64,000 nucleotides of DNA from an uncultured Oscillibacter sp. Lineage in GTDB: Bacteria; Bacillota; Clostridia; Oscillospirales; Oscillospiraceae. Below the pieces are notes generated by a model. It saw only the letters and a program-made list of their open reading frames with translations, had not been told where the DNA came from and ran no database searches. Positions 34,217 through 42,270 of the stretch are shown in pieces (position 1 is the stretch's first letter; every line of letters begins with the position of its first letter). Made by a program: the position numbers and the translations under genes. The stretch spans positions 3,633-67,632 of the forward strand of contig CAJUCO010000010.1 of NCBI GenBank assembly GCA_910585245.1, read 5' to 3'.

Positions 34217-35569
34217 ATGCCCAACAACATCATTTTTTACTTCACCGACCAGCAGCGCTGGGATACCTGCGGCTGCTTCGGCCAGCCCCTGGACATCACG
34301 CCCAATCTGGACGCCCTGGCCCGGGAGGGCGTGAAGTTTGACAACGCCTTTTCCCCCCAGCCGGTGTGCGGCCCCTGCCGGGCGCTGTTCCAGACCGGCA
34401 AGTACCCCACGGAGACCGGCTGCTTCCGCAACAACATCATGCTGCCCCCGGGAGTCAAGACCCTGGGTCAGTACATTGAGGAAGCGGGCTATGAGACCGC
34501 CTACATCGGCAAGTGGCACCTGGCCAGCGACGGGGAGCTGGAAAAGCCCCCCACCATCGACCACACGGTCACCGCCATCCCCCGGGAGCTGCGGGGAGGC
34601 TACACCGGCTTCTGGCGCGCCGCCGATGTGCTGGAGTTCACCTCCCACGGCTACGACGGCTTCGTCTTTGACGAAAACGGCCGGCAAGTTGACTTCAAGG
34701 GTTACCGGGCGGACTGTATCAACGACATGGCCCTGGAATTCTTTGATACCTATACGGGGGAGAAGCCCTTTTTCATGACCATCTCCCAGATCGAGCCCCA
34801 CCACCAGAATGACCGCAAGCACTACGAGGGGCCGGAGGGCTCCAAGGAGCGGTTCCGGAATTTCATCCTGCCTGAGGACTTGAAAGCCCTGGGGGGCAAC
34901 GCCGCCGAAGAGTATCCGGACTACCTGGGACAGTGCGCCAGCCTGGACGAGAACCTGGGGCGGCTGGTGGCAAAGCTGAAGGAAAAAGGGCTGTATGAAA
35001 ATACGGTGATCATCTTCGCCTCGGACCACGGCTCCCATTTCCTCACCCGGAACCGGGACGAGCATCTCAACGGCTACGACGACTATAAGCGCTCCTGCCA
35101 CGACGCCTGTCTCCACGTGCCTCTGGTCATCTCCGGCGGGCCCTACCGAGGCGGCCGGACGGTGGAGGAGCTGGTGAGCACCGCCAGCCTGCCAAAAACC
35201 ATTCTGGCCCTGGCCGGTGTGGACGTGGGGGAGGCCATGATCGGGGAAAACCTCCTTGACGTTGTGGAAAAAAAGGCGGATAATAGGCCCAATGAGATTT
35301 TCGCGCAGATTTCTGAGAGCCGGGTGGGCCGGTGCATCCGCACGGCGCGCTATACCTATTCCGTCTATGCCCCCGGTGTCAACGGCGGCGCGGCGGCGGC
35401 CTCGGACCGCTATGCGGATGATTTCCTCTACGACATGGAACGAGACCCCCACCAGCTGAACAATGTGGTGGCGGACCCCGCCTACGCCCAGGTAAAAGCG
35501 GAGCTGCGAGCGCGTCTGCTGGACTGGATTTGGCAGGCGGAAGGGACTCGTCCCGTCATTACGGACTGA
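34217..35569 (+). CDS. sulfatase (Cys-type), no signal peptide, probably cytoplasmic
   Basis: The protein has 450 residues. Metal-binding aspartates are in the N-terminal FTDQQRWDTCG. The signature CGPCR at 51-55 carries the cysteine (Cys51) that must be converted to formylglycine. Further motifs are GKWHL near 96 and FASDHGSH near 270. It hydrolyses sulfate esters of organic compounds. There is no signal peptide: the chain begins with the first beta-strand (MPNNIIFYFTD). This agrees with substrate uptake by the TctABC transporter just upstream (two-base gap). A sulfatase-maturing enzyme lies two genes downstream. The substrate is unknown. Confidence 0.93.
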   Translation: MPNNIIFYFTDQQRWDTCGCFGQPLDITPNLDALAREGVKFDNAFSPQPVCGPCRALFQTGKYPTETGCFRNNIMLPPGVKTLGQYIEEAGYETAYIGKWHLASDGELEKPPTIDHTVTAIPRELRGGYTGFWRAADVLEFTSHGYDGFVFDENGRQVDFKGYRADCINDMALEFFDTYTGEKPFFMTISQIEPHHQNDRKHYEGPEGSKERFRNFILPEDLKALGGNAAEEYPDYLGQCASLDENLGRLVAKLKEKGLYENTVIIFASDHGSHFLTRNRDEHLNGYDDYKRSCHDACLHVPLVISGGPYRGGRTVEELVSTASLPKTILALAGVDVGEAMIGENLLDVVEKKADNRPNEIFAQISESRVGRCIRTARYTYSVYAPGVNGGAAAASDRYADDFLYDMERDPHQLNNVVADPAYAQVKAELRARLLDWIWQAEGTRPVITD

Positions 35570-35600
35570 GGAAGGGCTGCGCGATTTCCGGGAGGGCGGC

Positions 35601-36707
35601 ATGAAAGAGCTGGACGGAAAGTCGGAGATGGTCTACCGCTGGGTGCGGGCCTATATTGAGGAAAACAAGTTTTCCAGCAATACGAAAATTCCATCGGAAA
35701 CGGTTCTGACCCGGAAACTCTCCGTCAGCCGGGAAACCGCGCGCCGGGCCCTGGGCCGGCTGGTGGAGGAGGGGCTTCTTCTCCGGGTGAAGGGAAGCGG
35801 AACCTACATCAACAAGGAGGCGGCCCTGTCTTGGGAACTGGGGGGCAGCGAGGGAAGGACCAAAATCGGACTGATTCTCCAGGGCCAGGACGGGAACGCC
35901 AACTCCAGTTTGATGGGCGGCATCCGAAGCATCCTGCCTCCGGACCAGGTGGATTTGCGCACCTTCCTCACCGACAACAAGTTTGCCAACGAGCGCCGCT
36001 GCCTCCAGGCCGTGGTCAACCAGGGTTTTCAGGGGTTCATTGTAGACGGGGTGAAGGCCAGTCTGCTGAACCCCAACCTGGACTACTATCAGAAAATCTA
36101 TCAAAAGCGGATTCCCGTCATTTTCTACAACAACTACTATAAGAACTTGAAATGTCCCCGGGTGGTGGTCAACGACCTGCGCTGTGCCGAGGAGCTGATC
36201 AGTTTGCTGATCCGGCAGGGTCACCGGCACATTGCCGGGATTTTCCTCTCCGACAATTACCAGAGCATTGAGAAGTTCCAGGGGATGGCGGCCACCCTCC
36301 AGAAAAACGGGGTGGACTATCAGGACGATTACGTCAAATGGTGCACTTCCAGCGAGGCGTACGACGCCCGCTCCATCGGCCGGTTTTTAAAGCGCCTGCC
36401 CCGTTATACGGCGGTGGTTTGCTGCAACTACATGATCTTCCGGCTGACCCGGCAGGTGCTGGAGCAGCAGGGAAAACGGGTTCCGGAGGACTGCTCTTTG
36501 GTGTGCTTCGACTATTCCAGCGACGACTGGGAGGCGGAGGGGGTCACCTGCTCGATTCATCAGGGCTATCGCATTGGGCAGGAGGTGGCCGCCCGGTTGA
36601 TGCGCATGATTCGAAACCGGGATTGCGACGACAAGGGCTATACCTATGTTTTGCCGCCGGAGATTTACCTGGGAAGGACCATGGGGCCCGCAAGAGAACT
36701 GCGGTAA
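35601..36707 (+). CDS. GntR-type regulator with LacI-like ligand-binding domain
   Basis: The protein has 368 residues. Residues 5-70 form a GntR winged helix (FSSNTKIPSETVLTRKLSVS, RETARRALGRLVEEGLL, VKGSGTYI). The rest is a periplasmic-binding-protein-like domain (KIGLILQGQD onward, ending VTCSIHQGYRIGQEVAARLM) as in AraR-type regulators. It is placed within the transporter/sulfatase operon, so it probably senses the imported compound or a breakdown product and controls the operon. The ATG follows GGGAGGGCGGC. Confidence 0.88.
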   Translation: MKELDGKSEMVYRWVRAYIEENKFSSNTKIPSETVLTRKLSVSRETARRALGRLVEEGLLLRVKGSGTYINKEAALSWELGGSEGRTKIGLILQGQDGNANSSLMGGIRSILPPDQVDLRTFLTDNKFANERRCLQAVVNQGFQGFIVDGVKASLLNPNLDYYQKIYQKRIPVIFYNNYYKNLKCPRVVVNDLRCAEELISLLIRQGHRHIAGIFLSDNYQSIEKFQGMAATLQKNGVDYQDDYVKWCTSSEAYDARSIGRFLKRLPRYTAVVCCNYMIFRLTRQVLEQQGKRVPEDCSLVCFDYSSDDWEAEGVTCSIHQGYRIGQEVAARLMRMIRNRDCDDKGYTYVLPPEIYLGRTMGPARELR

Positions 36708-36742
36708 ACCGCGCCGCTTTGGAGGGAAAGGAGAAAGGCCCC

Positions 36743-37867
36743 ATGCCGCCTTTGAGTATTATGCTAAAGCCCGCTTCCAGCGGCTGCAACCTGCGCTGCA
36801 CGTATTGCTTTTATGCCGACGAGGCAAAGGCCCGCACGGTGCCCAACTATGGCCGGATGCCGGAAACGGTGAGCCACACCCTGATTGAAAAGGCGGCGGA
36901 GGCGGCGGAGGGTTCGGTCACATTCCTGTTCCAGGGAGGAGAACCCACCTTGGCGGGCCTGGATTTCTTCCGGGATTTTGTGGCCCATGTAAAAAAGACG
37001 GTCTCTTCTAAATTGGCGGTTCACTACGCCGTCCAGACCAATGGAACGCTGCTGGACCAGGAGTGGTGCCGCTTTTTCAAAGAACACCGCTTTTTAGTGG
37101 GCCTGTCCCTGGACGGCAGCCGGGAGTGCCACGACCGTTTCCGTTTGGACGGAGCGGGCAAAGGAACCTATGACCGGGTGCGGCAGGCGGCCCGCCAGCT
37201 GGAGCGGGCGGGTGTGGAGTACAATGTTTTGACGGTGGTAACCGGCTATCTGGCCCGGCACATCCAAAGCGTCTTTTCCAGCCTGTGCAGGCAGGGCTTT
37301 CGCTTTCAGCAGTATATTCCCTGTCTGGACCCCTTGGAGGAGGAACGGGGCGGCCGGGACTACTCGCTTTCCCCGGCCCGGTATGAGGCGTTTTTGAAAA
37401 AGCTGTTTGACCTGTGGTACCGGGAGTTGGAGCAGGGACGTTATTGGTCCGTTCGTTATTTTGACAATCTGCTGTGGATGCTGGAAGGGCACGCTCCGGA
37501 GCAGTGCTCTATGCGAGGGTGCTGCGGCTTACAGTATCTGGTGGAGGCGGATGGCAGCGTCTACCCCTGTGATTTCTATGGGTTGGACGCCTACCGCCTT
37601 GGAAATATCCGGGAGGATGCCTGGGAGGACTTGGACCGGACCAGGGAAGCGCTGGGCTTTATCGAGGCCTCCCGGCGCGTACCGGAGAAATGCGGCCACT
37701 GCCGCTGGTATCCCCTGTGCCGGAACGGATGCCGGCGAGACCGGACCGCCGGGGGGGACCAATTGGGACAAAACTATTATTGCGAGGCTTACGCCGGTTT
37801 CTTTTCCTATGCCCTTCCCAGGTTGGGCCAGGCGCGGATGCTGCTGCGCCGTATCCAGACCCTGTGA
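36743..37867 (+). CDS. anaerobic sulfatase-maturing enzyme (radical SAM, SPASM domain)
   Basis: The protein has 374 residues. The radical SAM cluster motif is CNLRCTYC (Cys15, Cys19, Cys22), preceded by MLKPASSG, the usual anSME start. FLFQGGEPTLAG and YAVQTNGTLL follow. The C-terminal SPASM region holds the auxiliary-cluster cysteines (CCGLQYLVEADGSVYPCDFYG and then CGHCRWYPLCRNGC). It converts the active-site cysteine of sulfatases to formylglycine without oxygen. The ATG at 36743 follows AAAGGAG; longer forms have no ribosome site. The partner is surely the sulfatase two genes upstream. Confidence 0.93.
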   Translation: MPPLSIMLKPASSGCNLRCTYCFYADEAKARTVPNYGRMPETVSHTLIEKAAEAAEGSVTFLFQGGEPTLAGLDFFRDFVAHVKKTVSSKLAVHYAVQTNGTLLDQEWCRFFKEHRFLVGLSLDGSRECHDRFRLDGAGKGTYDRVRQAARQLERAGVEYNVLTVVTGYLARHIQSVFSSLCRQGFRFQQYIPCLDPLEEERGGRDYSLSPARYEAFLKKLFDLWYRELEQGRYWSVRYFDNLLWMLEGHAPEQCSMRGCCGLQYLVEADGSVYPCDFYGLDAYRLGNIREDAWEDLDRTREALGFIEASRRVPEKCGHCRWYPLCRNGCRRDRTAGGDQLGQNYYCEAYAGFFSYALPRLGQARMLLRRIQTL

Positions 37868-37871
37868 ACAG

Positions 37872-37973
37872 CTGAGGCGGTTTGTCTTTGTGGAGCCGGA
37901 CCCGCTCAGCGGGGCCAAGGGGGCGGGGGCCATGGCGATCTGCAAGGACCTGGAGACCTATATTGAGCTATGA
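37872..37973 (+). pseudogene. short C-terminal remnant of an unknown gene
   Basis: Just after the anSME stop, a 33-codon frame with no start of its own reads LRRFVFVEPDPLSGAKGAGA and ends KDLETYIEL at a stop at 37973. It has protein-like composition and no ribosome site. The GAKGAGAMA segment vaguely recalls the glycine-rich C-terminal ATP-binding part of FGGY/ASKHA sugar kinases. It may be what is left after a deletion removed most of a gene between anSME and the TauE-type gene. Confidence 0.4.
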
Positions 37974-37986
37974 GGAAACAACTGTC

Positions 37987-38772
37987 ATGCTGATCTTTTT
38001 TCTTGTGGCCCTGGCGGCCAGCGTCGCGGGGGCGATTTGCGGCATCGGCGGTGGCGTGATCATCAAGCCGGTGCTGGACCTGCTCCATTTGGAGACGGTA
38101 ACCACCATCAGCTTTCTCTCCGGCTGCACGGTGCTGTCCATGAGCTGCTACTCGGTGGGGAAGTCCCTGCTGGGGAAGGAGCGGAGCGTCTCTTTGGACG
38201 TGGGGACGCCTCTGGCCCTGGGGGCGGCGGCGGGAGGCCTTGCGGGGAACCAGCTGTTTGCCGCCTTGCGGGAGCTGTCCGGTTCGCCGGATACGGTGGG
38301 GGCGGTTCAGGCGGCCTGTCTGGCCGTGGTGACGGCGGGCACGCTGCTGTATACCGTCAACAAGGCCCGCATTCCAACCCGCCGAGTTCAAAACTTTGCC
38401 GCCTGCGTGGTCATAGGGCTGGCGCTGGGGGCGATGTCCAGCTTTTTGGGCATTGGCGGCGGGCCCATCAATCTGGTGGTGTTGTACTACTTTTTCAGCA
38501 TGGATACCAAGACCGCCGCCGCCAACAGCCTGTATATCATCCTGTTCAGTCAGATATGCAATCTGCTTGCCACGCTTTTTACCGGGGCGGTTCCGCCGTT
38601 TCGCTGGCCTGTATTGGCGCTGATGGCGGCAGGGGGCATTGGCGGCGGAATCATCGGGCGGAAGCTGAACCGCCGGATGGAGAACCAGTCGGTGGAGCGG
38701 CTGTTTATCGGGTTGATGGCGGTTATCATAAGTATCAGCGTGTTCAATACATGGAGGTATGCGGGCTGGTAG
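37987..38772 (+). CDS. TauE/SafE family anion exporter
   Basis: The protein has 261 residues and about 8 membrane helices. Family repeats with glycine clusters are seen at AGAICGIGGGVIIKPVL near the N-terminus and SSFLGIGGGPINLVVLYYFF in the middle, each the start of one half of the inverted repeat. TauE/SafE proteins export sulfite, sulfoacetate or related anions. Here, at the end of a transport-sulfatase operon, the likely job is removal of sulfate or sulfite released in the cell. The start was set at ATG 37987; longer in-frame starts lie within the preceding remnant. Confidence 0.88.
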   Translation: MLIFFLVALAASVAGAICGIGGGVIIKPVLDLLHLETVTTISFLSGCTVLSMSCYSVGKSLLGKERSVSLDVGTPLALGAAAGGLAGNQLFAALRELSGSPDTVGAVQAACLAVVTAGTLLYTVNKARIPTRRVQNFAACVVIGLALGAMSSFLGIGGGPINLVVLYYFFSMDTKTAAANSLYIILFSQICNLLATLFTGAVPPFRWPVLALMAAGGIGGGIIGRKLNRRMENQSVERLFIGLMAVIISISVFNTWRYAGW

Positions 38773-38888
38773 GGAAAAACAGATGTCCGCTATGCCCCTT
38801 GCCGGAAACGTCACGTTTTTAGCGGGGGGCCTTTGCGGATAGCGGATAATTTGGATATATTCAATCATCAAAAATCGGAGACCATATT

Positions 38889-38916
38889 TTGAAAGTAAAA
38901 TCCCTTAGAATATAAT
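38889..38916 (+). promoter_or_regulatory. sigma-A promoter of the candidate small RNA
   Basis: TTGAAA (38889-38894) and TATAAT (38911-38916) are separated by 16 bases. No gene start follows before the terminator at 38984. Confidence 0.55.
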
Positions 38917-38922
38917 GCTCAG

Positions 38923-39034
38923 CAACGGGGGAGAACTATTAATTTCAGAAAACCAATCTATCTATCACGGTTAAGATAAAAAACACCACGACGCACACAC
39001 TGTATACTGTGTTGCGCCGTGGTGCTCTTTTTTT
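38923..39034 (+). ncRNA. candidate small RNA of about 110 bases
   Basis: The unit runs from a promoter-predicted start near 38923 to a long terminator hairpin (CACCACG 38984-38990 pairing with CGTGGTG 39018-39024, with further pairing inside) followed by CTCTTTTTTTG. It has no open frame of use. The terminator could alternatively end the TauE operon; then the promoter match would be chance. Confidence 0.35.
38984..39034 (+). terminator. strong terminator downstream of the sulfatase operon
   Basis: A hairpin with arms of about 16 bases is closed by CACCACG/CGTGGTG and followed by seven Ts. Confidence 0.85.
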
Positions 39035-39156
39035 GATGTACCGTTTGGGAAGACAGCTCCTCTTTCGATCTGCCCGAGCTGTTCCAGCGCATCATCCAAA
39101 GGGTTAAGACTGTAAGACGCTTTTTCCGGTCCGGCAATCTAAATCATCTGCTGTCA

Positions 39157-40230
39157 TTAACCGATGATTTGAAGTTCCTTGGTATAGTCATAGAAACACT
39201 CGTAGCCGGAAGGAGTCGCCACAAGCAAATCCTCGATGCGAACGCCGCCCTTGCCGGGAATATAGATACCCGGTTCCACCGAAAAGCACATTCCCGGCTG
39301 GATCTCCATTTCATTGGCATCGCCCACATCGGGAAACTCATGTCCGTCAATTCCGATGTTATGTCCAATCCGGTGGGTGAAATACTCCCCATAACCGTAT
39401 TTGCTGATAATCTCCCGGCCAATTCGGTCGATATCACAAAACCGCACACCGGGTTTCACCGCCGCCATGGCGGTTGTTTGCGCTTCATAAACAATTTGGT
39501 AGATCTTCTGCATTTCTTCAGACACACTCTGATAGAACACCGTCCGCGTCATATCGGAACGGTATCCGCGATAACGGGCTCCCGTGTCAATCAGCACACA
39601 ATCACCGGGCCGGAGGGGAGTCCCGTCTGATTTATGATGCGCGTAGCCACAGGATTGACCATAGGCGACAATGGGCGTGATATTGTAGCCCTCCGCGCCA
39701 TATGAGCAATATAATTCGTGGAGCTCTTTTCGGTGTTCGGCCTCCGTCATGCCCGCCTGTAGCATGGGAAACATCCGGGCAACGACCTTTTGATTGATGG
39801 CGCAGGTCTCACGCATGGCTTGGATTTCTCCCTCGTCCTTAATCATACGGACCCGGTCGATAATGTCTCCGGTCAGCACATAATGCGCAGACCGCACGCT
39901 CATCAGACGGAGCAGGAAATTGGCGGACCAGTTTTTATCAACACCCACCGTGACGCCCTCCCGAATCTTTTCCGCCAGACGTTGGACAGGGTCTTCCGAA
40001 TCTCCATACCAGCAAATATCATGATGTAAATCCGCGTAGTCGCGTTGAAGTGAATTCAAAAAGAAGGTACACCCTCCCCGCGTATCCAGGTATAAAACCA
40101 GAAGGCGGGACCCCGGCGTGACAAACCGGCCGGTCAAATAAAAAATTGTTGACGGGTCACTGATGATCATTTGCTCCATTCCGTGCCGTTCCATACTTTG
40201 CACAATCTTGGCAATGCGGTCTTCTCTCAT
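39157..40230 (-). CDS. M24 family metallopeptidase (Xaa-Pro dipeptidase/aminopeptidase type)
   Basis: The protein has 357 residues. The N-terminal creatinase-like domain spans 1-125 (SDPSTIFYLTGRFVTPGSR). The pita-bread catalytic domain follows with all five metal ligands: VLIDTGARYRGYRSDMTRT (two aspartates), HRIGHNIGIDGHE (histidine), FSVEPGIYIPGKGG and VRIEDLLVAT (two glutamates). It cleaves N-terminal residues next to proline or dipeptides in the cytoplasm. The ATG at 40230 follows GGGAGG; a TTG 6 bases upstream is possible. It is divergent from a YfcC-type transporter and M20 peptidase gene pair, which suggests shared use of imported peptides. Confidence 0.92.
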   Translation of the reverse strand: MREDRIAKIVQSMERHGMEQMIISDPSTIFYLTGRFVTPGSRLLVLYLDTRGGCTFFLNSLQRDYADLHHDICWYGDSEDPVQRLAEKIREGVTVGVDKNWSANFLLRLMSVRSAHYVLTGDIIDRVRMIKDEGEIQAMRETCAINQKVVARMFPMLQAGMTEAEHRKELHELYCSYGAEGYNITPIVAYGQSCGYAHHKSDGTPLRPGDCVLIDTGARYRGYRSDMTRTVFYQSVSEEMQKIYQIVYEAQTTAMAAVKPGVRFCDIDRIGREIISKYGYGEYFTHRIGHNIGIDGHEFPDVGDANEMEIQPGMCFSVEPGIYIPGKGGVRIEDLLVATPSGYECFYDYTKELQIIG

Positions 40231-40721
40231 TTGCAAGTTCCTCCCAATAAATAATGGTGATCGCGGTGTGTGGTCTTTTGAGATCCGATAAATTTGACGC
40301 CGGGAAAGGTATAGATATATTTGGCTGTTATAATAGAAAACATAAAGACTTTTTGTGCGTTATATACAAAAATAAGTAAGAATTCAAAAGATAATTGACA
40401 CAACTTTGCGTAATTGTTATAATCAACAAGGTTTGAGAATACGCTTTGAAGATGGTTTGAAGAGAATTTATATAGATATATTTACAGATGTGTTTATGAT
40501 ACAACAAGACCCCTTCAGATTGCAAGCCCTTTTTTAACCCGCAGGGGTCTCCCTTTAAACGAGGGCGTACATCACCGCTGGCCCAACGCCGTGTTCGGTT
40601 AGGCGCAACATTCCGCTGTCTTGCCGGCGCCGTTCATTCTATCCTCAGGCCAAACTGGGAGCCGCTTAAGGAGGTTTCCATTTTAGCAACTACGCGTTAA
40701 AACAGAAAGGAGACTGTCAAC
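40231..40721. other. A+T-rich divergent regulatory region with a long leader
   Basis: The region holds a consensus forward promoter (40395-40423), after which about 290 bases of leader lead to the TTG start at 40722. The leader includes an AGACCCC/GGGGTCT inverted pair at about 40507-40550. No known riboswitch was recognised. Confidence 0.5.
40395..40423 (+). promoter_or_regulatory. consensus sigma-A promoter of the YfcC-M20 unit
   Basis: TTGACA (40395-40400) and TATAAT (40418-40423) are both perfect, with 17 bases between them. Transcription would start near 40430. Confidence 0.75.
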
Positions 40722-42125
40722 TTGAGTACCAAAGACCTTACCAACAAAAAGAAAATCGCATTCCCCCACACGTTGATCATCATTATGATGATGATCATCT
40801 TCGCAGCCATCCTCACCTACATCATCCCCGCAGGCGAATACGCCCGGGTGGAGGTAGAGGGGCGTATGGTCGTCGATCCCTCCAGCTTCCACTGGGTGGA
40901 TTCCAACCCCGCTTCTCTGTTTGATATTTTCCGGGTGATTCCGGCAGGTATGAAGTCGGTGGCCTATATCGCCAACTTCGTGCTGATTATCGGCGGGTCC
41001 TTCGCCGTCATTGAGTCTACCGGCGCCACCAAGGCCGTTCTGGCCAAGGTGCTGAAGCTGGGCGGCAAGCTGGGCGCCTTTTTGCTGCCTGTCATCATTA
41101 TCGCCTTCTCTTTGCTGCCTGCCTTCACCGGAAACGCCGAGTCCATGCTGGCCTTCGTGCCTTTAGGCATCATGGTGGCCCGCTCCATGGGTTATGACGC
41201 CATGGTGGGGTTGGCCATCACCATTGCCGCCGGAAACGCCGGTTTCGCCAGCGGCCTGTTCAACTCCATGACCACTGGCGTGGCTCAGAGCTTGCTGGGC
41301 GTGGAGGTCTTCTCCGGCCTGTGGTTCCGGGCCGTCGGCTACATCCTGCTGCTTGTATCCGTCAGCTTCTGGACCGTGTGGTACGCCACGCGGGTAAAAG
41401 CGGACCCCGCCAAGAGCTGCTGCCGCGCCGCCGAGCTGGCCGCCAAAGAGAGTGCGGGAACCGTTACCGAGATTGACGCCACGTTGACCACCAGGAGAAT
41501 CATCATTTTGGTGGAGTTCATCGCCGGCATTGCCACCGTTGTCTACGGAGCTCTCAACAAGTGGGACTTCGGCACCGAGGTGGCCTGTGTCTTCTTGATC
41601 ATGGCAGTGGTCATTGGCCTCACCGCAGGTTACTCCCCCAATAAAATCGCCGAGGAATTTGTGACCGGCGCGAAAAAGGTGCTGGTGGGCGCTTTGGTGG
41701 TTGGCTTCTCCAAGGGTATCAGCCTGATCCTGTCTGACGCCTGCATCATTGACACCATCGTCTATGGCTTCTCCAGCGTCCTCAGCGGGATGCCCAAGAT
41801 CATTGGCGCGCTGTTCATGTACGCCTTCCAGGTCCTGATAAACTGCTTCATTATCTCTGGCTCCGGTCAGGCTGCCGCCACAATCCCCATCATGGGCCCC
41901 TTGGGCGATGTGCTGGGTCTGACGCCTCAGACCGTTGTCACCGCCTTTATCTTTGGCGACGGTTTGACCAACCTGCTCCTGCCCATGTCTGCCGCCACCA
42001 TGGGAGCCATCGCGATTGCCGAAATCACCTATCCCCAGTATGTCAAGTTCATCTGGCGGATCATCGTCACCAACCTTCTGATCGGAGCCGGGATGGTCAT
42101 TACCGCGACCATCATCAGCCTGTAA
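40722..42125 (+). CDS. YfcC family membrane transporter
   Basis: The protein has 467 residues and about 12 membrane segments. The N-terminus (PHTLIIIMMMIIFAAILTYI followed by IPAGEY) is typical of the YfcC/DcuC-like group, with the family stretches GNAESMLAFVPLGIMVARSMG and a late PLGDVLGLTPQTVVTAFIFGDG. Members are predicted importers of C4-dicarboxylates, basic amino acids or small peptides. The start codon is TTG, 9 bases after AAAGGAG. It is followed by a terminator and then an M20 peptidase gene; an M24 peptidase is divergent. Together they suggest uptake of an amide- or peptide-linked compound followed by hydrolysis. Confidence 0.88.
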   Translation: MSTKDLTNKKKIAFPHTLIIIMMMIIFAAILTYIIPAGEYARVEVEGRMVVDPSSFHWVDSNPASLFDIFRVIPAGMKSVAYIANFVLIIGGSFAVIESTGATKAVLAKVLKLGGKLGAFLLPVIIIAFSLLPAFTGNAESMLAFVPLGIMVARSMGYDAMVGLAITIAAGNAGFASGLFNSMTTGVAQSLLGVEVFSGLWFRAVGYILLLVSVSFWTVWYATRVKADPAKSCCRAAELAAKESAGTVTEIDATLTTRRIIILVEFIAGIATVVYGALNKWDFGTEVACVFLIMAVVIGLTAGYSPNKIAEEFVTGAKKVLVGALVVGFSKGISLILSDACIIDTIVYGFSSVLSGMPKIIGALFMYAFQVLINCFIISGSGQAAATIPIMGPLGDVLGLTPQTVVTAFIFGDGLTNLLLPMSAATMGAIAIAEITYPQYVKFIWRIIVTNLLIGAGMVITATIISL

Positions 42126-42140
42126 ACCAAAATCCTTCAG

Positions 42141-42176
42141 AAAAAGTTGGAGGCATCGCGCCTCCAGCTTTTTCTC
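42141..42176 (+). terminator. terminator after the YfcC gene
   Basis: AAAAAGTTGGAGGC and GCCTCCAGCTTTTT arms form an almost perfect stem with a T-run on both strands. It lies in the 145-base gap before the M20 peptidase gene. Confidence 0.75.
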
Positions 42177-42270
42177 TTCCGTTCAACGCCTTGGATGTTG
42201 AATATTTATATGCGTTGACGGTATCAAATTCGTCTGCTCCAACGGAGGAGACTATAAGGGAGAATCTCTC

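Larger units (their letters stand above)
38773..39156. other. intergenic region with a possible small-RNA unit
   Basis: After the TauE-type gene, a promoter (38889-38916) and a strong terminator (38984-39034) enclose about 110 bases without an open frame. The remaining sequence up to the M24 peptidase stop holds nothing recognised. Confidence 0.4.

Noticed and set aside
33926..35602. A 558-codon reverse-strand open frame over the sulfatase
   Set aside because: Composition is typical of antisense frames (runs of H, G, V, Q), no ribosome site, and the plus-strand sulfatase is clear.
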